Shown: piece by piece, positions 15,352 through 23,247 of the stretch
Numbering within the stretch: position 1 is the stretch's first letter
Layout: every line of letters begins with the position of its first letter
NCBI GenBank assembly: GCA_044351685.1
Contig: JBILFK010000004.1
Coordinates: 1 to 23,822, forward strand
Reading direction: 5' to 3'
DNA from: JALHRI01 sp044351685
GTDB taxonomy: Bacteria; Pseudomonadota; Alphaproteobacteria; Rickettsiales; UBA3002
DNA: 23,822 nt
Position numbers and translations under genes: made by a program
The notes under the pieces: model-generated
Seen by the model: the letters and a program-made list of their open reading frames with translations, nothing else
What the model was told of the DNA's origin: nothing
Database searches by the model: none

Positions 15352-15975
15352 ATGCGCATAACACTTGCAACCTGCCTGATATCCATCGCGTTTGCTTTTA
15401 CAGCACATGCGAATGATGCTGCATCTGCACCCGCATCCAACCCCGCCATAGAGCATATTGAGCTATTACAATTATGGCTCACTGCGCGCCAACAATTTAC
15501 AAGTGGCACGCCTTACAAAAAAGCATGGGATGCGCTTGCAAAAATTTTCCCGGAAGAAATTACAGCCATGCCGGCCTGGAAATCACTGGCGAAACATGCA
15601 GCAACCCCGCCTGCATCGCGCAAAGCGTTGGCGGCTGAACTTTTAGCCATGCTCGAAGAACCAGCAGCACCCACCATCGATGCTGAAGATCAAACTATCA
15701 CCGAACGCATGCGAACCCAGCTTGCAAAACATTTGCGCGTTATTTCTGCCGCCGAACATGCCGAGCAGGAATTATATGCCGCACTGCGCGCCCATGCAAA
15801 GCAAGGCGAACTGATGGCCGCAGCACGCCTGATTGAACAGCAGGCAAGGCGCGCCGATCTGCGTGATTGGAAAGCACGCTACGAGTGCCGCCTGCGCGAT
15901 AGCAAACGTATGGCACGCATTGAAGAAGCATTGCGCATCTATGCACCCTCACCTCCCACCACGGATGCTGAATAA
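15352..15975 (+). CDS. Mic60/mitofilin C-terminal-domain-like secreted protein
   Basis: 207 aa. A signal peptide (about residues 1-20, cleavage after AHA) is followed by an all-helical region that resembles the C-terminal mitofilin domain of alphaproteobacterial Mic60 (COG4223). It has ELLQLWLTARQQFTSGTPYKKAWDAL-type helices, then PAWKSLAKHAATPPASRKAL, LAKHLRVISAAEHAEQELYA, and GELMAAARLIEQQ with a final W-x-A-R-Y segment. The locus is right: in alphaproteobacteria the mitofilin gene typically sits between hemD and hemY. The usual transmembrane anchor, Pro/Ala-rich linker and long coiled coil are absent. Family role: inner-membrane shaping and contacts to the outer membrane; the role of this short form is unknown. 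The stop overlaps the next ATG by one base (TAATG). Confidence 0.6.
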   Translation: MRITLATCLISIAFAFTAHANDAASAPASNPAIEHIELLQLWLTARQQFTSGTPYKKAWDALAKIFPEEITAMPAWKSLAKHAATPPASRKALAAELLAMLEEPAAPTIDAEDQTITERMRTQLAKHLRVISAAEHAEQELYAALRAHAKQGELMAAARLIEQQARRADLRDWKARYECRLRDSKRMARIEEALRIYAPSPPTTDAE

Positions 15976-17243
15976 TGCCGCGTTTAATTATTTTTCTGCT
16001 GCTACTAGTACCGCTGACGCAAATTGGCCTGTGGTTTGCGCAGCATCCCGGCGTGTTTCAGATGAACTGGCTGGGCTACCATATCGAAATCAGCATGTCA
16101 CTGCTGGCGCTTATCGTTTCGGTGTTTGCTATTTTGTGTTTATTTTTTGGGATGAGTTTTTGGTGGCTGATGGGTTGGCCCGCGCGCCGCGCCCTGAAGC
16201 GCCGCGCAAACCGCGCCGATGAAGGCCTGCAATTGATAACGCATGCGCTGATTGCTGCCGGGCAAAACAACTATGATCAGGCACATAAAGCGCTGCAACG
16301 TGCTGGGAATATATTGCCACATTCGCCAATTACCCACCTGATTGGCGCGCAAATAAGCGCGCATCATAGCAAACCACTACACACGCGCGATCATTTGTTG
16401 GCGCTTACCAAACATGCAAGCACCGCTAAACTGGCACTGCAGCAATCGCTGCGCGATGCCATGGCACGCCACGATACACCGGAAACCACCCGCCTGCTTG
16501 CCGAAGCTATGCGCCTTTATCCGCGTGAACGCTTTGTGATGGAGGCACGCGTGCGCGCCAGTATCGCAACTGATGATGTGGCATCACTCATCCGCGACTT
16601 AGAACGCATCACCCTGCGCCCGGTGTATCCCTCCGCGCAGCGGCACCATTTGCTTAGCGAACTTTATTTTCAACGCTTTCAGGATGTGCAGGCTCTACGC
16701 CACGACCCATGCTTTGTGCCCGCTGCCTGCCGCCTCGCTATCACCCGCGCCGGACAAGGCAAATACAGCACCGCCATCGCCTTGCTGCGGCGCTGCTGGA
16801 AACGAGCGCCCGCTACCCCCATTATCGATGCATTGCTGGAAGTAACAGTCACATTACCACCAAAAACCCAGCAACGCATTGCCAAGCGCTTTGCGCGCAT
16901 GGCTGGCGGGCGGGCGGAATCGGAAGATATACAGGCACGGTTTGCCTTACGCCTCGAACAGCTGGATGACGCGCTAACACACGCCAAACGCGCGATGGAA
17001 AAAAGCGCCACCCGCGAACGCTTTACCCGCATTGCGGAAATTGTTGCCAAACGCGATGGCGCTGAAGCCGCAAATTTATGGTTAAAAGAAGCCCTGCAGG
17101 CAAGCCACCATGAAGGTTGGTTCTGTGAGGCCTGCGGCACGCAGCACAGTGAATGGAAATTGCTCTGCAATCACTGCGATGCCATCGATACGATCCAGTG
17201 GAAAGCCAGCAATGCCCCTGCTTCAGAAATCGTGACAGGGTAG
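15975..17243 (+). CDS. hemY: HemY-like inner-membrane TPR protein with zinc ribbon
   Basis: 422-aa inner-membrane protein of the HemY N-terminal-domain family; this is not the protoporphyrinogen oxidase also called HemY. Two transmembrane helices lie at about 2-22 and 41-66 with WLGYHIEIS between them, followed by a cytoplasmic helical-repeat (TPR-like) region to about 370 with the family signature GLQLITHALIAAGQNNYDQA near the start. A C-terminal zinc ribbon has Cys384, Cys387, Cys398 and Cys401 (CEACG...CNHCD), as is common in alphaproteobacterial members and similar to the LapB rubredoxin-like element. Exact function is unsettled; the family is linked to heme synthesis by position. The ATG overlaps the upstream stop by one base. 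It ends 2 nt before the convergent lipoprotein gene. Confidence 0.85.
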   Translation: MPRLIIFLLLLVPLTQIGLWFAQHPGVFQMNWLGYHIEISMSLLALIVSVFAILCLFFGMSFWWLMGWPARRALKRRANRADEGLQLITHALIAAGQNNYDQAHKALQRAGNILPHSPITHLIGAQISAHHSKPLHTRDHLLALTKHASTAKLALQQSLRDAMARHDTPETTRLLAEAMRLYPRERFVMEARVRASIATDDVASLIRDLERITLRPVYPSAQRHHLLSELYFQRFQDVQALRHDPCFVPAACRLAITRAGQGKYSTAIALLRRCWKRAPATPIIDALLEVTVTLPPKTQQRIAKRFARMAGGRAESEDIQARFALRLEQLDDALTHAKRAMEKSATRERFTRIAEIVAKRDGAEAANLWLKEALQASHHEGWFCEACGTQHSEWKLLCNHCDAIDTIQWKASNAPASEIVTG

Positions 17244-17245
17244 CG

Positions 17246-17758
17246 TTACTTCCCTACATCGACACCGGGTACATAGCCCGATTCGTTACAGGGGAATGGG
17301 CTATCGCCCGTGCATTTACCCGTTTGTGTGACAGGTGGCGGCAAAATTCCGTTTTGTTCAATGGCCATATCGTTTGCTAATGGGCGCGGCAAATCTGTTA
17401 CCGGAGCGGTGAGCACAGAATCTGTGGGTGCAGCAGCGGCATAGAGTGGCGAAATTTCTGTGATACTATTACCCGCCAGAATCCGCCCGGGCACCCCTTC
17501 CTGTGCACCGACCAGCGGCGATTTTATATCACTTTGTGGTGCATCGTAGCACACAATATCACTAATAAATTGGTAGCAGTAACGCAGCGATGCCTGCGGG
17601 TATGGGTTGGCCTGCGGCCGGTAAAATTTGAGTTCGTTATAGGCAATTTGTGTGTTGGTGCGCAGCTTGTTAATGCTGGTGGCGCTATAGCGCATGCCTT
17701 CGCCCACGGGGCCGCAGGCAACAAGCAGCGAAAGAACTGGCAGAATACACAAACGCAT
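17246..17758 (-). CDS. small lipoprotein, family not recognised
   Basis: 170 aa. A type II signal peptide MRLCILPVLSLLVAC has the lipobox LVAC with lipidated Cys15. The mature part has a central Cys-containing motif LRYCYQFISDIVCYDAPQ, reminiscent of the YCY-x-TL-x-x-(V)-x-CY-x-x-P segment seen in small alphaproteobacterial lipoproteins (recalled, not searched), then a Pro/Ala-rich linker and a C-terminal KCTGDSPFPCNESG that could form a disulphide. An upstream in-frame start at 17797 was rejected because the ATG at 17758 begins the signal peptide and has GGAGAG about 6 nt upstream. A clean palindrome lies 33 nt upstream of the start. No function assigned. Confidence 0.75.
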   Translation of the reverse strand: MRLCILPVLSLLVACGPVGEGMRYSATSINKLRTNTQIAYNELKFYRPQANPYPQASLRYCYQFISDIVCYDAPQSDIKSPLVGAQEGVPGRILAGNSITEISPLYAAAAPTDSVLTAPVTDLPRPLANDMAIEQNGILPPPVTQTGKCTGDSPFPCNESGYVPGVDVGK

Positions 17759-17790
17759 GATCTCTCCATCGTTATTCTGTCGGATACGGA

Positions 17791-17816
17791 ATAACATAGA
17801 TGTTATAGCATGTTAT
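17791..17816. promoter_or_regulatory. Candidate operator: palindrome plus direct repeat
   Basis: ATAACAT-AG-ATGTTAT (17791-17806) is a perfect 7-2-7 dyad, and a third copy ATGTTAT follows at 17810-17816, 10 bp after the second, which is one helical turn. It lies in the gap upstream of the lipoprotein gene (start 17758) and past the SDR stop (17866). The layout suits a dimeric regulator. The half-site loosely recalls Fur/Zur-type sites but I cannot assign it. Confidence 0.45.
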
Positions 17817-17865
17817 GTTTAGCAAATCATGTGCCAAGCACGGGCTAGCCTGTCACCGGGAAAGG

Positions 17866-18729
17866 CTATTTTATTTTAAGCGCCTGTTTTACCTGCTGTA
17901 ATCCCTCTTTAAAGGTGGGGTATTTCAGTGCATAGCCAAGCTTTTCTTTCATTTTTGCATTCGAAACCTTGCGCGAAGCGGCATAAAATGAACGCGCCAT
18001 CACCGAAAGCCGTGCGGCTTCAATCGAAAGCATCACTGGCGGCATCACATCCAGCAATTCGCAGGCATAGGTTACCGGCTCGTGTGCGGCGCTAGGTAAA
18101 TCATCGGCCAGATTATAAATTTCGCCGGGGGTTGGCTTCTGCATGCTCGCCCACAATGCTCCTGCGATATCTTCAACATGAATACGCGAGAAGAACTGAT
18201 TAGGTTTATCAATGCGCTGCGCTTGGCGCGCGCGCACCTGATCAATCGCACTGCGCCCTGCACCATAAATGCCGGAAATGCGGAAAATATGCGCCGGCAC
18301 GAAGAAATCTTTTTTAAGAGATAGCCACTCTTTTTCTTCCTTCACGCGAATCGCGCTACGCGGCTCGGGTGGGTTGACTGGGGTGGTTTCATCGACCCAA
18401 CCACCCTGATGGTCGCCGTACACACCCGTAGTGGAAAGATAACCGAGCCACACCAGTTTCGGGTGATCGCGGATAATTTCGTGGAAGTCATCCCACACGC
18501 GGGGGCCGGAAAGCTCGGGCGGCACACTCACCAGAATATGCGTGGCGTTGAGCGCGGCTTGCATTAAATCTCGGTTTGCCTTGCCCACATTATATGGGAA
18601 GGTTTTTACATCATGTGCCTGAATGCCACCCTTGCGGCTGGTGCCGTACACCTGCCAACCCGCTGCTTTTGCAAGCGCGGCAACATGTGCGGCGCTATAG
18701 CCATATCCAATACAAAACAATGCGTTCAT
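17866..18729 (-). CDS. atypical SDR / NAD-dependent epimerase-like protein
   Basis: 287-aa cytoplasmic Rossmann-fold protein of the extended/atypical short-chain dehydrogenase group, similar to YeeZ-like proteins. The N-terminal nucleotide motif is FCIGYGYSAAHVAALAKAAG (G8-x-G10-x-x-A13), followed by VYGTSRK. Central STTGVYGDHQGGWVDE holds the family STTGVYG; the classical YxxxK appears degenerate. FRISGIYGAGRSAID and RIHVEDIAGALWAS are conserved in epimerase relatives. Substrate unknown; annotation as an epimerase is structural, not functional. It is flanked on the same strand by an unrelated lipoprotein gene (107-nt gap) and an Ala-rich gene (62-nt gap containing a GT microsatellite). Confidence 0.85.
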   Translation of the reverse strand: MNALFCIGYGYSAAHVAALAKAAGWQVYGTSRKGGIQAHDVKTFPYNVGKANRDLMQAALNATHILVSVPPELSGPRVWDDFHEIIRDHPKLVWLGYLSTTGVYGDHQGGWVDETTPVNPPEPRSAIRVKEEKEWLSLKKDFFVPAHIFRISGIYGAGRSAIDQVRARQAQRIDKPNQFFSRIHVEDIAGALWASMQKPTPGEIYNLADDLPSAAHEPVTYACELLDVMPPVMLSIEAARLSVMARSFYAASRKVSNAKMKEKLGYALKYPTFKEGLQQVKQALKIK

Positions 18730-18791
18730 GCGGCTTGGCTAAAGCAAAATCGTGTGTGTGTGAAGAAAAAAATAAGGAAGGATGAATAGGT

Positions 18792-19325
18792 TTAGCGTGC
18801 GAGCCCGCCGCCCATGGAGCGGCGTGATTCTTCGTAGCCTACCCAGCTTTGGGCGGCCAATTCGTTGCGTTGAGCGCGGCGCTTGATTTTTTCGCCGGCA
18901 ACGCCAGCAACCACGGTGCCTGTTACCAGTGCAGCGCCAGCCACTGCACCCCATTTACCGGCGCGCAATATACCACTGTTGGTTTTCGCCGTTTTAGCTG
19001 CAGCTTGTGCAGCAGTATCAGCAGTATTTTTCGCTGCTGCAGCAACCGCTTTATCGGCACCTTTCAGTGCCTCATTAATGGTTGTTTTTTGGCTCTCAAG
19101 CGCTGTTTTGCCAGCTTGCCATGCACTTCCTAACGTCCCATCTTTAGCTTTCAAGGCTTCTCTTGCTGCGCTCCATGCCTCACGGTAACCACCCGCAGGC
19201 GCTTTGCCCACATAGTGAGCGGCCACCAAGCCGCCTGCAATAGCGCCACCTGTGCCATAATAAGGTGTCTGTTGATCTTTCTCAACTTCACCACGCGACC
19301 ATGCTTCACTGTAAGGATTAGCCAT
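18792..19325 (-). CDS. hypothetical Ala-rich protein with hydrophobic segment
   Basis: 177 aa, not recognised. The N-terminus is polar (MANPYSEAWSRG) with GGAIAGGLVAAHYVG. The middle (about 60-120) is a Lys/Ala-rich, probably coiled amphipathic helix (KAVAAAAKNTADTAAQAAAK). One glycine/alanine-rich hydrophobic stretch, GAVAGAALVTGTVVAGVAG, could cross or enter a membrane. The basic C-terminus ends in SWVGYEESRRSMGGG. The W-x2-Y-x2-S-R tail resembles the end of the protein at 1567-2112. Start at the ATG 19325; a GTG at 19331 is possible, and neither has a clear ribosome binding site. It lies 51 nt downstream of gatB. Confidence 0.6.
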   Translation of the reverse strand: MANPYSEAWSRGEVEKDQQTPYYGTGGAIAGGLVAAHYVGKAPAGGYREAWSAAREALKAKDGTLGSAWQAGKTALESQKTTINEALKGADKAVAAAAKNTADTAAQAAAKTAKTNSGILRAGKWGAVAGAALVTGTVVAGVAGEKIKRRAQRNELAAQSWVGYEESRRSMGGGLAR

Positions 19326-19338
19326 AGTCACATTCTAG

Positions 19339-19356
19339 CAAATAACAGCGCGCTGT
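19339..19356 (-). terminator. Weak candidate terminator after gatB
   Basis: On the minus strand ACAGCGCGCTGT, a 12-bp palindrome (19345-19356), is followed by TATTT. As a hairpin it would have only a 4-bp stem around CGCG, so it is a poor terminator. It is the only candidate seen in the 51-nt gap after the gatCAB operon. Confidence 0.25.
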
Positions 19357-19376
19357 GTGTGACAGTTCCGTGAAAA

Positions 19377-20837
19377 TTAGCTGTTCAGCTTGGCTTTCAG
19401 CAAACCGTTCAGCATGGCGGGGTTGGCTTTACCGCCGGTGACCTTCATCACCTGCCCAACAAAGAAGCCGAAAAGCTTATCTTTGCCAGACTTGTACTCG
19501 GCCACTTTATCGCCGTTAGCGGCAATCACGTCATCAATCGCTTTTTCAATGGCGCCCGTATCAGTAACCTGCACGAGGCCTTCTTCTTCGACGATTTGTT
19601 TGGCGGGTTTACCGCTTTCAAACATTTTATCGAACACGGTTTTAGCGATTTTGCCACTGATGGTATTATCTTCGATCAGCGCCAGCAGGCCAGAAAGCTG
19701 GGCGGTAGAAATCGGTGAATCGGCAATTTCAATGCCCAGTTTATTTAGGCGGCCAAATAGCTCGGCGGTAATCCAGTTGCTCGCCAGTTTGGGGTCGTGG
19801 TGTTTCACCACTACCTCGAAATAGTCGGCAGTTTCTTTTTCGGCCACAATCACGCTGGCATCATACGGGCTTAAGCCCATGTCGCTGATGTAGCGCTGCT
19901 TTTTCTGATCGGGCAATTCGGGCAGGGTTTTGCGGATTGCTTCGATAAACTCCTCGGTTAAAATCAGCGGCAATAAATCTGGGTCGGGGAAATAGCGGTA
20001 ATCATGCGCATCTTCTTTGGTGCGCATAGTGCGGGTTTCGCCAGTAGTCGAATCAAACAACCGCGTTTCCTGACGAATCGTGCCACCAGATTCTAAAATT
20101 TCCACCTGACGCTGCGCTTCGAACTCGATCGCTTTGGTGAGGAATTTGATGGAGTTGACGTTTTTGATTTCGCAGCGCGTGCCAAATTCAGCCACGCCCA
20201 CGCGGCGCACCGATACGTTGGCATCGCAGCGCAAATTGCCTTTATCCATATCGCCATCGCACGTGCCCAGATACAGCAGAATGCTACGCAGTTTTTTTAC
20301 ATACGCCGCGGCTTCTTCGGGTGTGCGCATATCCGGTTCGCTCACAATTTCCATCAGCGCCACACCGGCGCGGTTCAAATCGATGAAGCTGTATTTGGGT
20401 GAATGTTCGTGCAGCGATTTACCGGCATCTTGTTCAAGGTGCAGGCGTGTGACACCTATGTCGCGGCTGGTGCCATCTTTTAGATCGATGGTGAGAATGC
20501 CCTTGCCCACAATCGGGTCAAGATATTGCGAAATTTGGTAGCCTTGCGGCAGATCGGCATAGAAATAATTTTTACGATCAAACACGCTGGTGCGGTTGAT
20601 CACTGCATTGATACCAAGCCCTGTGCGCACTGCCTGCTCGATGCATTTAGCATTAATCACCGGCAGCATGCCGGGCATCGCCGCATCGACGAGCGAAACA
20701 TTCTGGTTTGGTTCCGAACCAAATTCCACCGGCGCACCGGAAAAGAGTTTTGAATCGCTGGTAATTTGTGCGTGCACTTCCAGCCCGATGACTAGTTCCC
20801 AATCGCCCGTATTACCTTTGATGATATAGCCAGCCAT
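19377..20837 (-). CDS. gatB: Asp/Glu-tRNA amidotransferase subunit B
   Basis: tRNA-binding and kinase subunit of GatCAB, which phosphorylates and then amidates Glu-tRNA(Gln) and/or Asp-tRNA(Asn). 486 aa, normal. Motifs: LVIGLEVHAQI near residues 16-26, SLVDAAMPGMLPVIN, FDRKNYFYADLPQGYQISQY, LHLEQDAGKSLHE, SFIDLNRAGVALMEIVSEPD, GNLRCDANVSVR, and DYRYFPDPDLLPL. The C-terminal helical/YqeY-like tail ends with VGQVMKVTGGKANPAMLNGL. AAAGGAG lies 7 nt upstream of the ATG at 20837. It is the last gene of gatC-gatA-gatB, 49 nt after gatA. Confidence 0.97.
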   Translation of the reverse strand: MAGYIIKGNTGDWELVIGLEVHAQITSDSKLFSGAPVEFGSEPNQNVSLVDAAMPGMLPVINAKCIEQAVRTGLGINAVINRTSVFDRKNYFYADLPQGYQISQYLDPIVGKGILTIDLKDGTSRDIGVTRLHLEQDAGKSLHEHSPKYSFIDLNRAGVALMEIVSEPDMRTPEEAAAYVKKLRSILLYLGTCDGDMDKGNLRCDANVSVRRVGVAEFGTRCEIKNVNSIKFLTKAIEFEAQRQVEILESGGTIRQETRLFDSTTGETRTMRTKEDAHDYRYFPDPDLLPLILTEEFIEAIRKTLPELPDQKKQRYISDMGLSPYDASVIVAEKETADYFEVVVKHHDPKLASNWITAELFGRLNKLGIEIADSPISTAQLSGLLALIEDNTISGKIAKTVFDKMFESGKPAKQIVEEEGLVQVTDTGAIEKAIDDVIAANGDKVAEYKSGKDKLFGFFVGQVMKVTGGKANPAMLNGLLKAKLNS

Positions 20838-20886
20838 TACGCGACTCCTTTGTGAGCATTCGCTCTACGCTTCACGCAACCGCTCA

Positions 20887-22371
20887 TTACGCAATCTCCT
20901 GCGGGAGTGCGCTGAAACCAGCCGCCTGCTCTACCACATGCGCCACCTTAAACAGGGTTTCTTCATCGAACATGCGGCCAATCAGCTGCAAGCCAAGTGG
21001 CAAACCCGTGGCCGAAAGGCCGGTGGGCACTGCAATCGCTGGCAGGCCAGCAAGTGAGGTGGGTACGGTGAATACATCATTCAAGAACATGGCAATCGGG
21101 TCGTCCTGCTTCTCGCCAATCGCGAAGGCATCGGATGGTGCGGTGGGTGTTAAAATCACATCGCATTTTTCAAATGCCTTGGCAAAATCTTGTGCGATAA
21201 GCGCACGCACGCGCTGGGCTTTTTTATAATAGGCATCGTAATACCCAGCCGAAAGCACATAGGTGCCGATCAGAATGCGGCGCTTTACTTCGGCACCGAA
21301 ACCAGCGGATCGGGTTTTTTCATACATCGCATCAAGCGAATCGCCATCATCCAGCACGCGCAAACCATAACGCACGCCATCGTAACGCGCGAGGTTGGAA
21401 GAACATTCAGCAGGCGCAATAATGTAATAGGTGGGCAGTGCGTAATGCGTGTGCGGCAGTGAAACCGAAACAATTTCCGCCCCTGCATCTTTCAGCATGG
21501 CTTCGCCTTTTTTCCATTCGGCGAGAATATCTTCGCGCATGCCATCCATTTTATATTCCTGCGGAATGCCAACTTTTAAGCCCTTCACGCCCTGCCCCAG
21601 CACTGCTTCAAAATTCGGCACCGCTAGTTTGGCGGAGGTAGAATCCTTGGCATCGTGCCCACTCATAACGCCGAGTGTAATGGCGGCATCGCGCACCGTA
21701 CGTGTCATCGGGCCCGCCTGATCAAGCGAGCTGGCAAACGCCACAATGCCCCAGCGCGAGCAGCGGCCATAGGTGGGTTTAATACCCACAATACCGGTGA
21801 ATGCCGCAGGCTGACGAATCGAGCCGCCAGTATCGGTACCGGTAGCCATCATCGCGAGGCGCGCCGAAACCGCCGCTGCCGAACCGCCGGATGACCCGCC
21901 AGGCACTAATTGTTTTTCCGGCGCATCGTTGCGCTTCCACGGGCTGATGCAGTTACCGTAGGCGCTGGTGATGTTGGCTGAGCCCATGGCAAATTCATCC
22001 ATGTTCAATTTGCCCAGCATCACTGCGCCGGCATCAAACAGATTCTGCGTCACGGTGGATTCATAGACCGGCTTAAAATCCTTCAGGATATTCGAGGCCG
22101 CCTGCGAGTTTACGCCTTTGGTGCAAAACAAATCTTTGATACCCACGGGAATCCCGGTGAGGGCTTTTTGCTCGCCTTTAGCAAGCGCGGCATCGGCGCT
22201 TGCGGCTTGCGCCAGCGTTATCTCATCGCAGCGATGCACATAGGCATTCAGTTTCGGGTTCACCGCATCAATGGCGGCTAAATGCGCTTTGGCGAGTTCG
22301 GTGGCGCTGAATGTTTTGGCGGCCAGCCCATCGCGTGCTTCGGCAATTGTGAGATGCGTGAGTTTGCTCAT
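20887..22371 (-). CDS. gatA: Asp/Glu-tRNA amidotransferase subunit A
   Basis: Amidase subunit of GatCAB; it releases ammonia from glutamine (or asparagine) for transfer to mischarged tRNA on GatB. 494 aa, normal. The Ser-cisSer-Lys triad is visible: K79 in GIPVGIKD, S160 in PGGSSGGS, and nucleophile S184 in TDTGGSIRQPA. GIVGIKPTYGRCSRWG and SSLDQAGPMTRTVRD follow, as in all GatA. ATG at 22371 lies 3 nt after the gatC stop, with no separate ribosome binding site, so translation is probably coupled to gatC. Confidence 0.97.
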   Translation of the reverse strand: MSKLTHLTIAEARDGLAAKTFSATELAKAHLAAIDAVNPKLNAYVHRCDEITLAQAASADAALAKGEQKALTGIPVGIKDLFCTKGVNSQAASNILKDFKPVYESTVTQNLFDAGAVMLGKLNMDEFAMGSANITSAYGNCISPWKRNDAPEKQLVPGGSSGGSAAAVSARLAMMATGTDTGGSIRQPAAFTGIVGIKPTYGRCSRWGIVAFASSLDQAGPMTRTVRDAAITLGVMSGHDAKDSTSAKLAVPNFEAVLGQGVKGLKVGIPQEYKMDGMREDILAEWKKGEAMLKDAGAEIVSVSLPHTHYALPTYYIIAPAECSSNLARYDGVRYGLRVLDDGDSLDAMYEKTRSAGFGAEVKRRILIGTYVLSAGYYDAYYKKAQRVRALIAQDFAKAFEKCDVILTPTAPSDAFAIGEKQDDPIAMFLNDVFTVPTSLAGLPAIAVPTGLSATGLPLGLQLIGRMFDEETLFKVAHVVEQAAGFSALPQEIA

Positions 22372-22374
22372 AGG

Positions 22375-22662
22375 CTATTCAATCACCTTCGGCACAGCAA
22401 AACAGCCATATTGCGCGCCCGTGGCATTTGCCAACACATCGGCCTGCTTGTTGCCATCATTCACCACATCATCGCGCCAGGGCAAGGCCTGCTGCGATAC
22501 GCTGGCAAGCGCCTCAATGCCATCGGTGTTCACGGTTTGCAGCTGCTCGATCCATTTCAGAATCGAGTTTATTTCATTCGCACAATGCGGCAGCTCGGCA
22601 TCACTCAGGCGAAGCCGGGCGAGTTTTGCAATATGCTTTACTTGATCATTGCTCAGGGTCAT
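22375..22662 (-). CDS. gatC: Asp/Glu-tRNA amidotransferase subunit C
   Basis: 95-aa GatC, the small belt subunit that stabilises the GatA-GatB complex. It starts MTLSNDQVKHIAKLARLRLS, the characteristic GatC N-terminus, continues with the NEINSILKWIEQLQTVNTDG region, and ends with ALPWRDDVV...FAVPKVIE (usual LR-x-D...F-x-VP-x-V). The frame is open to 22773, but the added residues are not GatC-like; the ATG at 22662 has AAGAAG upstream. First gene of the gatCAB operon and divergent from ruvX, with 56 nt between the two starts. Confidence 0.95.
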   Translation of the reverse strand: MTLSNDQVKHIAKLARLRLSDAELPHCANEINSILKWIEQLQTVNTDGIEALASVSQQALPWRDDVVNDGNKQADVLANATGAQYGCFAVPKVIE

Positions 22663-22683
22663 GGGCGCTTCTTGTAAACGGGT

Positions 22684-22713
22684 TTGACCTAAGAATGCAA
22701 GTGCCTCTATAGT
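22684..22713 (+). promoter_or_regulatory. sigma70-type promoter of ruvX (leaderless)
   Basis: TTGACC (22684-22689), an 18-bp spacer, and TATAGT (22708-22713): five of six matches to each consensus hexamer. The expected start of transcription is about 22719-22721, which is the A of the ruvX ATG at 22719 or next to it. No Shine-Dalgarno precedes that ATG. Confidence 0.6.
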
Positions 22714-22718
22714 GCGGC

Positions 22719-23210
22719 ATGCAATCTCCCTCATATTTTCAAGCAATTGCGCCATTTGCAGCCACACTTCCACTTCGGGGAAGGCTCATGGGGCTTGATT
22801 TAGGCACCGAAACCATCGGTATCGCCGTCAGCGACGATACGCGCCTGATTGCCAGCGGCCAAATGACCCTGCAACGCCGCAAGCTTGGTGCCGATTTAGA
22901 GTCAATTGCCGCCATGATAGAGGGCCAGCCCATTTGCGGCTTTGTGCTTGGCTACCCCATGAATATGGACGGCACGCTCGGCCCGCGCGCCCAGGCTACC
23001 CGCCAATTCGCCCGCGACCTGTTTGAAGCGTTCGATGTACCCGTGCTGTTATGGGATGAACGCCTATCCACCGCCGCCGTGCAGCGCATGATGATTGATG
23101 AAGCCGATATGAGCCGCAAACGCCGCGCCGAAGTTGTCGATAAACTGGCGGCAAGCTATATGCTGCAAGGCGCGCTCGATGCGATTGCCATGCATAAAGA
23201 AAACCATTGA
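22719..23210 (+). CDS. ruvX: RuvX/YqgF-type Holliday-junction-resolvase-like nuclease
   Basis: 163-aa RNase H-fold nuclease of the YqgF family, implicated in pre-16S rRNA end processing and proposed as a junction resolvase. GRLMGLDLGTETIGIAVSD carries the first catalytic Asp (D27). ICGFVLGYPMNMDGT and VPVLLWDERLSTAAVQRMM follow, and the C-terminal DKLAASYMLQGALD carries the last catalytic Asp. The 20-residue N-terminal extension ending in LPLRGRLMGLDLG is usual in alphaproteobacterial RuvX, so I keep the ATG at 22719 rather than the internal ATG at 22788. It has no ribosome binding site, and the promoter ends 5 nt before the ATG. plsY follows after 37 nt. Confidence 0.93.
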   Translation: MQSPSYFQAIAPFAATLPLRGRLMGLDLGTETIGIAVSDDTRLIASGQMTLQRRKLGADLESIAAMIEGQPICGFVLGYPMNMDGTLGPRAQATRQFARDLFEAFDVPVLLWDERLSTAAVQRMMIDEADMSRKRRAEVVDKLAASYMLQGALDAIAMHKENH

Positions 23211-23247
23211 TTGCCTTTTGTGAACACTGCTACGCTCGCGTACGCGT

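Noticed and set aside
18753..18762. GT dinucleotide run as a phase-variable tract
   Set aside because: Only about five units, lying just upstream of the SDR start; too short to claim phase variation.
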